DNA from: Erythrobacter sp.
Lineage (GTDB): Bacteria; Pseudomonadota; Alphaproteobacteria; Sphingomonadales; Sphingomonadaceae
Assembly (NCBI GenBank): GCA_023653115.1
Contig: JAMNXO010000007.1
Span: 18,278 to 82,277 of the forward strand
Direction: 5' to 3'
DNA: 64,000 bases
Positions within the stretch are counted from its first letter, which is position 1, and each line of letters starts with the position of its first letter. Shown piece after piece: positions 56,098 to 64,000 of this stretch. The notes under the pieces were generated by a model. It was not told the DNA's origin. It did not search any database and saw nothing but the letters and a program-made list of their open reading frames with translations. The position numbers and the translations under genes were made by a program.

Positions 56098-58182
56098 TTG
56101 GAGTATCTGCGGCTCGATGGCGATGCGCTGACGCTGGTGTTCGCTCTGGAAGCGGGCAGCACTGCCGATTGCCTCTATCTTGGCGCGCGCCTGCCCGCAG
56201 GCGAAGACCTCGCCGCCCTCGCCCAAGCCACAGCGCGCGGGCGGCACGAAAGCCAGCCCGATGTGCCGCCGGTGCCCGGCCTGCTGCCCGAACACAAGGC
56301 CGGCTGGAGCGGCACGCCGGCGGTGCGGCTCGAGCAATGCGCCACAGATTTCCGGCTGACCGCGTGGGAGGAATATCCGCGCGAGGTGATCCTGCACTTC
56401 TGCGACACCCAGCTTGGCCTTGATATCGAACAGGCTTGGCGGATTGATCGGGCAGACATGGTAACGACCCAGGCATCGATCTGGAACCCGAGCAAGCGCA
56501 AGTTGGCCCTTGACCGGCTGAGCGCGCTCGTCCTCCCCATACCGCGCCGCTTTACGCGCCTCACCAGCTTCACCGGGCGCTGGGCCAGGGAGATGCGCGA
56601 GGACAGCCGACCGGTTGCGCCCGACGGCTTTGCGCGCACTTCGGTGGGCGGCAAGCCGGGGTTTGGCGGAGGCAACTGGATGATCCTCGAAGACCCCACC
56701 TCAGGCGAGGTGCTGGGTGCGCATCTGGCATGGAGCGGGAATCACGACACGCTGATCGACGTCGACATTATGGGCAGCGCCGACGGCCGGGCGATGCTCC
56801 AGATGGGCGCAGGCTGGGATGGTGACGAGATCGACCTTGCGCATGACGGCAGCTATCACACTCCGGTGGCAATGTTCGGGCTCGCTATCGACCGCTCGGC
56901 TCTGGCGCAGCGGTTTCACGCCCATGCCCGCGCCGAGACCCTGCCCGCCCGCGTCCACTGGAGCCCGCGCAAGGTGCACCTCAATTCGTGGGAGGCGTTG
57001 GGCTTCAATCTCTCCGAGCCCGCCCTGATCGGGCTGGCCGAGGATGCCGCATCGCTGGGGATCGAACGCTTCGTGCTCGACGATGGGTGGTTCGGCGGGC
57101 GCCGCGACGACACCACCAGCCTTGGCGACTGGACGGTGTCGCCGGACATCTTCCCGAATGGCCTCGCGCCCCTGATCGACCGCGTCCATGCGCTCGGCAT
57201 GGATTTCGGCCTGTGGGTCGAGCCCGAAATGGTTTCGCCCGACAGTGATCTCTACCGCGCCCATCCCGACTGGTGCCTGCATATCGAGGGACGCGAGCGG
57301 CCCACCATGCGGGGGCAATTAGCGCTCGATCTGGCGCGGCCCGAGGTGCGCGATTATCTGTGCGCCGCGCTGGATGCGCTGCTGCGGGATCACGCGATTG
57401 CCTACCTCAAGTGGGATCACAACCGCGACCTGTTCCCCTCGGCGGCGGGGCAGACCGAGGGTTTCTATGCGCTGCTCGACGCCCTGCGCGCCGCGCACCC
57501 GCATATTGAAATCGAAAGCTGTTCAAGCGGCGGCGGGCGGATCGACTTTGGCGTTCTCGCCCGCACCCACCGGGTCTGGCCGTCTGACAATAACGACGCA
57601 ATCGAGCGCCTGCGGATCATCCCGGCTTGGAGCCAGTTCCTGCCGCTCGAAGTGCTCGGCAGCCATGTCGGCCCCTCCCCCAATCCGATCACCGGCAGGC
57701 GGCTCAGCATGGACTTCCGCGCCAAGGTCGCGCTGTTCGGGCATATGGGGGTCGAGGCCGATCCTTCGCGAATGAGCGACAAGGAACGCACCACGCTGGC
57801 CGCCCACATCGCGCTCTACAAGGACTGGCGCGAGGTGATGCATTCCGGCGCGCTGTGGCGGCTGTCGCATCCCGATCCGGCGGTAACCGGGATGATGGTC
57901 ACCCACGGCGCCAAGGCGCTGGCGCTGGTCGCGCAGACCGCCTTCTCGCCGGCGTTCGACGCCGCGCCCTTGCGGCTCGCGGGGCTGGAGCCGGCGGCGC
58001 GCTACCGCGTCACCCTGCCCGAACCGTGGCCGGGGAAGGCCCGCCACTATCTTGCCAATCCGGAAGGCTGGCGTGCAGGCCTCACCCTGTCAGGTGCAGC
58101 GCTGATGACCCACGGGCTTGCCCTGCCCCTCACCCACCCCGAAACCGCATGGCTGATCGCGCTGGAGAGATTGCCGCAATGA
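56098..58182 (+). CDS. alpha-galactosidase, GH36
   Basis: 694 residues from a TTG at 56098 (GGGAG upstream), which begins MEYLRLDGD as homologues do. The beta-sandwich N-terminus is followed by a TIM barrel: VHLNSWEALGFN, RFVLDDGWFGGRR, nucleophile D440 in YLKWDHNRD and acid/base D497 in WPSDNNDA. It removes terminal alpha-galactosyl residues from oligosaccharides such as raffinose or melibiose. No signal peptide, so it acts in the cytoplasm on imported sugars. Its stop overlaps the GH42 start by four bases. Confidence 0.93.
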   Translation: MEYLRLDGDALTLVFALEAGSTADCLYLGARLPAGEDLAALAQATARGRHESQPDVPPVPGLLPEHKAGWSGTPAVRLEQCATDFRLTAWEEYPREVILHFCDTQLGLDIEQAWRIDRADMVTTQASIWNPSKRKLALDRLSALVLPIPRRFTRLTSFTGRWAREMREDSRPVAPDGFARTSVGGKPGFGGGNWMILEDPTSGEVLGAHLAWSGNHDTLIDVDIMGSADGRAMLQMGAGWDGDEIDLAHDGSYHTPVAMFGLAIDRSALAQRFHAHARAETLPARVHWSPRKVHLNSWEALGFNLSEPALIGLAEDAASLGIERFVLDDGWFGGRRDDTTSLGDWTVSPDIFPNGLAPLIDRVHALGMDFGLWVEPEMVSPDSDLYRAHPDWCLHIEGRERPTMRGQLALDLARPEVRDYLCAALDALLRDHAIAYLKWDHNRDLFPSAAGQTEGFYALLDALRAAHPHIEIESCSSGGGRIDFGVLARTHRVWPSDNNDAIERLRIIPAWSQFLPLEVLGSHVGPSPNPITGRRLSMDFRAKVALFGHMGVEADPSRMSDKERTTLAAHIALYKDWREVMHSGALWRLSHPDPAVTGMMVTHGAKALALVAQTAFSPAFDAAPLRLAGLEPAARYRVTLPEPWPGKARHYLANPEGWRAGLTLSGAALMTHGLALPLTHPETAWLIALERLPQ

Positions 58183-60086
58183 AACTCGGCTGCTGCTATT
58201 ATCCCGAACATTGGCCGGAAAGCTTCTGGGTGGAGGACGCGCGCCGCATGGCCGCGATGGGCTTGCAACTGGTGCGCATCGGCGAATTCGCCTGGAGCCG
58301 GATCGAGCCCGAACCGGGCCGCTACGACTGGGGCTGGCTCAACCGCGCGATCGACACGCTCCACGCCGCCGGACTGCAGGTGATCCTCGGCACGCCAACC
58401 GCCACCCCGCCCAAGTGGCTGGTCGACGTAATGCCCGATATGATCGCGATCGACGAGCAGGGCCGCCCGCGCGGCTTCGGTTCGCGGCGGCACTATTGCT
58501 TCAGCCACCAAGGCTACCGCGCCGAATGCCGAAGGATCGTCACTGCGCTCGCCGAACGCTATGGCCAGCACCCGGCCATCGTGATGTGGCAGACCGATAA
58601 CGAATATGGCTGCCACGATACCGTGTTGAGCTTCTCGGACGCCGCCGCTGCCTCGTTTCGCGGCTGGCTGGCGGCGCGTTACGGCACCGTCGAGGCGCTC
58701 AATGCGGCATGGGGCAATGTCTTCTGGAGCATGGAATATCGCAGCTTTACCGAGGTCGATCCGCCGCATCTGACCGTCACCGAAGCCAACCCTGCGCATT
58801 GGCTCGACTATCGCCGCTTTGCCTCCGATCAGGTCACCAGCTTCAACCGCGAGCAGGTCGATATCCTGCGCAGCCTTTCGCCGGACAAGGATATTACCCA
58901 TAATTTCATGGGCTTCTTCACTGAGTTCGATCACCACGATGTGGGCCGCGATATCGATGTGGCGACGTGGGATTCCTATCCGCTCGGCTTTCTCGAACAG
59001 TTCTGGTTCTCGTCGGATGAGAAACGCGCTTACCTGAGGCAAGGCCACCCCGACATCGCCGGCTTCCACCACGACCTTTATCGCGGCTGCGCGAATGGCC
59101 GCTGGGGGGTGATGGAACAGCAGCCCGGCCCGGTGAACTGGGCGCGCTTCAACCCCGCGCCGCTGCCCGGGATGGTAGCGCTATGGACGTTGGAAGCGGC
59201 CGCGCACGGCGCTGAATTGACGAGCTATTTCCGCTGGCGGCAGGCGCCGTTTGCGCAGGAGCAGATGCACGCCGGCCTGCTCCGGCCCGATAGCACCGAG
59301 GCCGAAGCCGCAAACGAAGTGCGCGCCGCCGCCGATGAATTGGCCAACATCGGCCCGCAGCAGACGGCGCAGGCTCCGGCGGCGCTGGTGTTCTCCTACG
59401 GAGCGGCATGGACCATCGGCATCCAGCCGCAGGGGCAAAGCTTCCGCTATCTGGAACTGGTGTTCGAATGCTATTCGGCGCTGCGAAGCCAAGGGCTCGA
59501 CGTCGATATTGTGTCGCCTGATGCCGACCTTTCCGCTTACCGCATGGTGGTCGTCCCCACCCTGCCGATCATGCCCGAGGGCTTTGCCGAAAAGCTCGCC
59601 GCGCTGGCCTGCCCGGTGCTGCTCGGCCCGCGATCAGGCAGCAAAACCGCGAGCTTCACCATCCCCGAAGGTCTGGCCCCTGGCGATTGCAAGCAGGTGA
59701 TCCCGCTCACCGTCACACGGATGGAAAGCCTGCGCGACGGCGTGAGCGAACCCGGCGATGGCTTTGCCGTCACCCGCTGGCGCGAGGATGTGCGCAGCCG
59801 CTTGGAGCCCGAAATCTCCGACGCGGCAGGCCGCGGCGTGGTCTATGCCAAGGGGCAGGCCCGCTACTGCGCGATCTGGCCCGACCGCGCGCTGCTCAGG
59901 CAGCTCATCGAGCGGATGGCACACGAGGCGGGGGTTGTGCTGACCGACCTGCCCGAAGGCATCCGCGTGCGGCGCAGCGCCTCGCACAGCTTCACCTTCA
60001 ACTATGCCGCCGAGCCGGTGTTCGTCCCGCACCTGGGCAAGACGCTCGCCCCTGCCAGCTGGCACATCGCGCCGCGCGAAGCCTAG
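58179..60086 (+). CDS. beta-galactosidase, GH42
   Basis: 635 residues from ATG 58179, overlapping the GH36 stop (ATGA). The start MKLGCCYYPEHWP is typical of GH42. Acid/base E142 is in QTDNEYG and nucleophile E313 in VMEQQPGPVNW. Trimerisation domain and a small C-terminal beta domain follow. Acts on beta-galactosides in the cytoplasm. Co-expressed with the alpha-galactosidase, it would let the cell use both linkages. Overlaps the stop of bciA by four bases. Confidence 0.93.
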   Translation: MKLGCCYYPEHWPESFWVEDARRMAAMGLQLVRIGEFAWSRIEPEPGRYDWGWLNRAIDTLHAAGLQVILGTPTATPPKWLVDVMPDMIAIDEQGRPRGFGSRRHYCFSHQGYRAECRRIVTALAERYGQHPAIVMWQTDNEYGCHDTVLSFSDAAAASFRGWLAARYGTVEALNAAWGNVFWSMEYRSFTEVDPPHLTVTEANPAHWLDYRRFASDQVTSFNREQVDILRSLSPDKDITHNFMGFFTEFDHHDVGRDIDVATWDSYPLGFLEQFWFSSDEKRAYLRQGHPDIAGFHHDLYRGCANGRWGVMEQQPGPVNWARFNPAPLPGMVALWTLEAAAHGAELTSYFRWRQAPFAQEQMHAGLLRPDSTEAEAANEVRAAADELANIGPQQTAQAPAALVFSYGAAWTIGIQPQGQSFRYLELVFECYSALRSQGLDVDIVSPDADLSAYRMVVVPTLPIMPEGFAEKLAALACPVLLGPRSGSKTASFTIPEGLAPGDCKQVIPLTVTRMESLRDGVSEPGDGFAVTRWREDVRSRLEPEISDAAGRGVVYAKGQARYCAIWPDRALLRQLIERMAHEAGVVLTDLPEGIRVRRSASHSFTFNYAAEPVFVPHLGKTLAPASWHIAPREA

Positions 60087-60979
60087 GCCTCGGCCAGCAG
60101 CCGGACGTAGTGATCGCGCAAGGTCTCGCTCCCGAATTCGGGGGTGAGATCGGCGGAATATTCTCCCGTCGCCGGATCCATCACCAGCATCGACTCGGTC
60201 GCGTAATAGCGCGCGATGCGGGCATATTCGGCCTTCTCGGCAAACCAGTCGGAAAGCCCTGCGCCCAGGCCCAGCACCCGCTCGGCATGGGTGAACAGCT
60301 TGGGCGAGATGGATTTGAACTGCGGCGGCTTGCCTGCCAGCGCGAACAGCAGCTCGCCCTGTTCGCGCAAGGAGATCGCCGGGCCGGGGCCGCCGACGGG
60401 CAGGATGCGTCCCAGCGCCTCGGGATTGGCGATGCAGCCTGTGATAAAGCGCGCCAGATCGCCGTCGCTGATCGGCTTGCAGCGGGTGAGGTTGCCGTCA
60501 CCGAAGATCAGGAACGGCTTGCCTGCCTTGACCCGCTTCACCTGCCCCGAGAGCGATTTGAAGAAGGCCGTGGGACGAATGATGGTGTAGCCGATCCCGC
60601 TCGCCGTAAGCTCTGCCTCGAACTTCAGCTTGGCGTGCTGGAAGGCGAGCAACGGCTTCTGCACGCAGATCGCCGAGAGCAGGATGAACTGCCGCGCGCC
60701 CACCGCCTGCGCCGCAGCCAGCAGCGCGGCATTGGCGGCGTAGTCGATCGCGTCTGCATCCTTGGGCGCGCCGCTGCGCGAAGCGATGCACGAAATCACG
60801 ACCTCGGGCCGCACCTCGGCCATGACCTGCGCCAGCGCCCGCGCATCCGCCAGCGCCGCCCGCGTGAGGGCGAAGACCGCGCGTCCTTCTGCCTCCAGCT
60901 GACGCACAACCGCCGATCCGATGGTCCCGCTGCCACCAGCGAGCAGGATGCGGCAGGGCGGTGCAGGATGCGGCGTCAT
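60083..60979 (-). CDS. bciA: divinyl (proto)chlorophyllide a 8-vinyl-reductase
   Basis: 298 residues. Rossmann GGSGTIGSAV (15-24) shows an extended SDR. RPTAFFKSLSGQV, CKPISDGDLA, LPVGGPGPAIS and RYYATESMLVMDPATGEY are near-diagnostic for BciA. It uses NADPH to reduce the 8-vinyl group in bacteriochlorophyll a synthesis. This supports a phototrophic organism. It stands alone here, convergent with the beta-galactosidase, with no other bch, crt or puf gene in view, so it lies outside a photosynthesis cluster. ATG 60979. Confidence 0.85.
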   Translation of the reverse strand: MTPHPAPPCRILLAGGSGTIGSAVVRQLEAEGRAVFALTRAALADARALAQVMAEVRPEVVISCIASRSGAPKDADAIDYAANAALLAAAQAVGARQFILLSAICVQKPLLAFQHAKLKFEAELTASGIGYTIIRPTAFFKSLSGQVKRVKAGKPFLIFGDGNLTRCKPISDGDLARFITGCIANPEALGRILPVGGPGPAISLREQGELLFALAGKPPQFKSISPKLFTHAERVLGLGAGLSDWFAEKAEYARIARYYATESMLVMDPATGEYSADLTPEFGSETLRDHYVRLLAEA

Positions 60980-61198
60980 GGCTGCACCCTAGCGCGGGCG
61001 GCGAGCGGGCGAAACGGCGAAGTTGTGCCATCGCGCACGACCGCAAAACGGCGCAAATGCGTCTCGCCAAGGCAGGCCACTTGTGCCATTTCTTGGCCAG
61101 CCGGAGCGCGCGCACGCGCAGCAGCCGGCTGCCGATACGGCTGTCACGGGAGCAGCCGGAAATTCTCGTTCGCGTTTCCCGGTGGGAGGGATTTTCAC

Positions 61199-61660
61199 AT
61201 GAACATTCGCGTTTCCGCATTCGCCGCTGCCGCTTGCGCCTTGGCGCTCGCCGCCTGCGGACAAGGGGCTACCGAGGCCGAACCGGTTGCAGACCCGGCT
61301 GAAACCGCCGCTGCGATGGAGGCCGCTCCCGAGGAGGGCGATGCGCTGGTGGCCGGCACCAATTACAACGCCACCGCGCAAATCAATTGCGCCGGATACA
61401 AGGGCGCAGCGGCTGCCAAGTGCGATGCCGGCGTGATCCGCGGCGGCGAAACCGGCACCACGGTCGAGGTGACGCTGGCCGACGGCACCAAGCGCGCGAT
61501 CTTCTTCAACCCCGATGGCAGCTTCCTCAGCTTCAGCACCGCCGAGGCCGATGGCACTGCGGCGATGGAAATCAGCTCGGAAAAGAAGGGCGATCTCACT
61601 ATCGCCAAGCTCGGCACCGAGACCTACGAAATCCCCGAAGCCTTCGTGATCGGTGGCTAA
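61199..61660 (+). CDS. small uncharacterised lipoprotein
   Basis: 153 residues. A lipoprotein signal is clear: hydrophobic AACALALAAC with the lipobox LAAC at residue 20. An acidic, Ala/Glu-rich linker (to about 55) leads to a compact domain containing INCAGYKG, CDAGVIRGGETGTTVEV and FFNPDGSFLSFS. No known family is recalled with certainty. It is likely anchored to the periplasmic face of a membrane. GGGAGGG precedes the ATG by 7 bp. A strong terminator follows, so it is monocistronic. Confidence 0.8.
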   Translation: MNIRVSAFAAAACALALAACGQGATEAEPVADPAETAAAMEAAPEEGDALVAGTNYNATAQINCAGYKGAAAAKCDAGVIRGGETGTTVEVTLADGTKRAIFFNPDGSFLSFSTAEADGTAAMEISSEKKGDLTIAKLGTETYEIPEAFVIGG

Positions 61661-61688
61661 CCCGCAGCGTCAGCGCCGCTGAATACAT

Positions 61689-61730
61689 AACGGCAGGGAG
61701 CCACGGTTGGGCTCCCTGCCGTTTTTGTTT
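61689..61730 (+). terminator. rho-independent terminator after the lipoprotein gene
   Basis: A perfect 14-bp stem: AACGGCAGGGAGCC (61689-61702) with GGCTCCCTGCCGTT (61710-61723), a seven-base loop, then TTTTTGTTT. It may also serve the convergent CPBP gene, which ends at 61744. Confidence 0.95.
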
Positions 61731-61743
61731 GCGCTGGAAGCTG

Positions 61744-62631
61744 TCAGGCGATTTGCGGCAGCGGGGCGCTCTTCTGGCTCCAGAACGGCAGCACCACATG
61801 GCCGGCGCGCACCGCTCGCACCGCCAGCCACACCCCCGTCGAGGTCGCCAGCAGGCAGGGGATCAGCGACGCCTCAAGCCCGAAGCTGCCGCCGGTGATC
61901 AGTTCGGGGCCGGTGATGACCGTCTTGAGCAGGCCCGGTTCGAACACCCCTCCCGAAACAATCCCGCCGAACACCGCCGACTGGGTGTAGTTCCACGAGA
62001 TGTGGAACCCGATACCCAGCCACAGCCGCCGGGTCAGCATATAGGTGGCCGCCAGCAGCAAGCCGGCCTCGATGCTGATGAAAATCGCGCCGGTCATTGT
62101 CGCCGAGGGGTTGGCGAGGTGGACAAAGCCGAACACCACAGATGAAATCACCACCGAGGCCCAGCTGCCGAGCCATTCCTCGACAATCCGGAACAGCGCG
62201 CCGCGGAACAGCAGTTCCTCCAGAAAACCCGAGCTCAATGCCATGGCGATTGCAGGGGCCATCAGGGACACCGAATTCATCCCGTCGATCCGCGCATAGC
62301 CAAGCACCATCAGCACCAGCACGCCGGCGGTGTAGAGGCCCGAGCCCAGCAGCAGCCCCAGCCCCAGTTCGCGCAGGCCGGGGTCAAGCGCCAGATCGCT
62401 GGGCTGACGGCGTTCGATATGGCGGGCAAAGCCGACATAGACCCACATCGCCAGCGCGATCATGCCGGCCGCAGCGATGGTCGCCATGATCGGCGAGGCC
62501 TTGTTCTGGTCGAGGAAGTTATTGCTCATCCCCAGGCACAGGAACAGCGGCACGCCCAGCAGCACCAGCCGGATCAGCGGGAACTGCAGAATGCGCAGCC
62601 ACAGCGGAGCGGGAGAGGTGTCAGCGTTCAT
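61744..62631 (-). CDS. CPBP-family intramembrane metalloprotease
   Basis: 295 residues from ATG 62631; an ATG at 62649 would add six residues. The three CPBP/Abi motifs are present in transmembrane helices: EELLFRG (the glutamate pair and Arg), FGFVHL (F-x3-H) and FHISWN (H-x3-N). Members cleave substrates within membranes or act in bacteriocin self-immunity and prenyl-protein-type processing; the target here is unknown. Its start overlaps the M1 peptidase stop region, indicating joint expression. Confidence 0.85.
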   Translation of the reverse strand: MNADTSPAPLWLRILQFPLIRLVLLGVPLFLCLGMSNNFLDQNKASPIMATIAAAGMIALAMWVYVGFARHIERRQPSDLALDPGLRELGLGLLLGSGLYTAGVLVLMVLGYARIDGMNSVSLMAPAIAMALSSGFLEELLFRGALFRIVEEWLGSWASVVISSVVFGFVHLANPSATMTGAIFISIEAGLLLAATYMLTRRLWLGIGFHISWNYTQSAVFGGIVSGGVFEPGLLKTVITGPELITGGSFGLEASLIPCLLATSTGVWLAVRAVRAGHVVLPFWSQKSAPLPQIA

Positions 62632-62632
62632 G

Positions 62633-64000
62633 TCAGGGTTTCCAATCATTGTCAGAAGGTTGGAAGTCTTCGAAAATCCCGGTGTCGATGGTCACGCTGG
62701 CAGGCTTCTTGTCCGCCGGCAGCGCGATGGTGGTCTCGCGCGGGTTGGCCTGCCACGCGGCGGGCGTGCGGTGGATGCGCTCGGCTGAACCATCGGCATA
62801 AATCACCGACAGATCGAAGGGCAGCGGCATCCCGCCCGGGTTGCGGATCGTCACGCCGGCATCGCTGACCGCGCCAATCGCCAGATCCATGTGGTTGTAG
62901 CCGAAGAACCAGCGGGCGAAGAACCAGTCGTAATTGCCCACGCCGGCATTGTTGAAGCTGGCAAACATATCCCACGGCAGCGGGCGCTTGCCCTGCCAGC
63001 GGGTCATGAAGCTGTGTAGTGCGGTCTTGAAGGCCGTATCGCCCATCAGATCCTTGAGCGCGAGATAGCCGAGCGCCGCCTTGCCATACTGGTTGAACGC
63101 AAACACGGGCGTCTGGCCGTAGAGCGAATCGTGCGGGGTGATGATCGGCAGCTCGCTGCTGGCGCCGGGCGACGGCCAGCTGACCTGCTTGATCCGGAAT
63201 TCGCGGAACAGCGGGTCGCTCACCTCCGCACCCAGCACCTCCCGGTTGCGCAGATATTCAAAGGCCGTGGTCCAGCCTTCGTCCATGAAGGGATAGCGCT
63301 TTTCATTGATGCCCATGAAGAACGGGAACCATGTGTGCAGGATTTCGTGGGCGGCGACGAATTCGGTGAAGGCATTGCCGCCGAGCTTGGCTGCTTCGGG
63401 GCTGCCGATGGTGGAACCGTCATTGACCATCATCGGGTATTCCTCGTCGGCGCTGCCGAGGAAGATGGTGGTCTTGGGATAGGGATAGGGCACGCCCGGC
63501 CACTGGGTCGAGGCCCAGCGCAATGTCTGGCGGGCCGAGGCCGAGAGCGTTTCGAAATCCGTCGCGCTGTCGGCATAGGCGAGCTCCACCCCGGCGCGGC
63601 GGCCGGTGGCAGGATCGACCTCGACGCTCGAGGCTTCCCACCGGTAGTCGTTGCTCAGGCCAATGGCGAAATCGGGCACGCCCTTTGCCTGCCACCGCCA
63701 TGTCAGGCGTTCGGCGCGGGCGGTGATCCGGCCCTTGCGAATATCGTCGGGCGTGGCGAGCGTAATGATCGCATCGCTGCTGCGGCTCGCCGCAAGCTTC
63801 TGCGCAATCGCGGGTTGCAGCACCTCGGCAGGGTTCTGAAGCTCGCCCGTGGCCCATACGACATGATCGCGCGGGAGCGTGACCGCAACATCGTAATCAT
63901 TGAAATCATTGTTGAACTCGCGTCCCAGCGTGAAGGGCGCAATGTCCCAGCCACCATAGTCGCTGTAATTGGTGATGCGCGGGTAGAAATAGGCGAGGAA
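62633..64000 (-). CDS. M1-family zinc metallopeptidase, 5' end outside the window
   Basis: At least 455 residues, partial: the frame remains open to base 64000, so the true start lies beyond. The zinc site is HEILH with the distal Glu in FMDEGWTTAFEYL, as in gluzincin aminopeptidases of the M1 family. The aminopeptidase GxMEN-type exopeptidase motif is not in its expected place (YPMMVNDGS is near it), so peptide specificity is unclear. The C-terminal domain looks complete. Probably exported, but the N-terminus is not seen. Confidence 0.88.
   Translation of the reverse strand, partial: FLAYFYPRITNYSDYGGWDIAPFTLGREFNNDFNDYDVAVTLPRDHVVWATGELQNPAEVLQPAIAQKLAASRSSDAIITLATPDDIRKGRITARAERLTWRWQAKGVPDFAIGLSNDYRWEASSVEVDPATGRRAGVELAYADSATDFETLSASARQTLRWASTQWPGVPYPYPKTTIFLGSADEEYPMMVNDGSTIGSPEAAKLGGNAFTEFVAAHEILHTWFPFFMGINEKRYPFMDEGWTTAFEYLRNREVLGAEVSDPLFREFRIKQVSWPSPGASSELPIITPHDSLYGQTPVFAFNQYGKAALGYLALKDLMGDTAFKTALHSFMTRWQGKRPLPWDMFASFNNAGVGNYDWFFARWFFGYNHMDLAIGAVSDAGVTIRNPGGMPLPFDLSVIYADGSAERIHRTPAAWQANPRETTIALPADKKPASVTIDTGIFEDFQPSDNDWKP

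Overview
The window is GC-rich, densely packed bacterial chromosome that reads as an alphaproteobacterium of the Sphingomonadales, most likely an Erythrobacter/Porphyrobacter-type aerobic anoxygenic phototroph. The reasons are a clear BciA-type divinyl (proto)chlorophyllide 8-vinyl reductase (60083-60979), a two-gene cobalamin-dependent methionine synthase, a two-gene glycine decarboxylase P-protein, a TorF-family porin and an AHL/penicillin-type acylase. This placement is inferred from gene content only.

Layout. 168-5788 (+): short-chain dehydrogenase, zinc alcohol dehydrogenase, TorF-like outer-membrane protein, secreted Ntn-hydrolase acylase. 5903-9527 (-): a LuxR-type response regulator followed by a propeller sensor kinase. 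9694-16063 (+), divergent from that pair: a tightly coupled seven-gene run (chloroperoxidase-like hydrolase, Dps, isochorismatase-like hydrolase, XapX protein, Tat-like amidohydrolase, DUF1275 membrane protein, alginate-export-type outer-membrane protein). 16112-17499 (-): rlmJ and an RluE-type pseudouridine synthase.

17625-33051 is an integrated genomic island. It lies next to tRNA-Gly(CCC), whose 3' end is duplicated imperfectly at the far end. A P4-type integrase sits beside the tRNA, followed by AlpA, a small protein, a PrimPol/RepA-like replication protein and a small winged-helix-like protein. The cargo is an operon of EcoEI-type hsdR, hsdM and hsdS, then a gene overlapping hsdS that encodes a DUF262-HNH protein with a C-terminal HEPN-like motif, then an M15-peptidase-like protein. 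A Sel1-repeat protein is the only gene on the other strand. This defence operon is the best candidate here for an under-described system.

33145-40633: EEP hydrolase (-), M24 peptidase, zf-TFIIB protein, a frameshifted SMP-30/gluconolactonase (-), mmsA, a nucleotidyltransferase and a Wzx-type flippase. A 36-bp-arm inverted repeat (40661-40747) separates the flippase from the convergent gcv operon (gcvT, gcvH, a glycosyltransferase-like gene, gcvPA, gcvPB). That operon is preceded by a tandem glycine riboswitch at 46098-46303.

46443-54491: Na+/H+-type antiporter (+), serine hydrolase (-), then a methionine/one-carbon operon (ArsR-methyltransferase regulator, metF, homocysteine methyltransferase, remainder of MetH) with a 20-bp near-palindromic operator candidate in front of it. 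54516-60086: an SSS sugar symporter divergent from alpha-galactosidase (GH36) and beta-galactosidase (GH42), a galactoside-use module. 60083-64000: bciA (-), a small lipoprotein (+) with a good terminator, a CPBP protease (-) and an M1 aminopeptidase (-) cut by the window edge.
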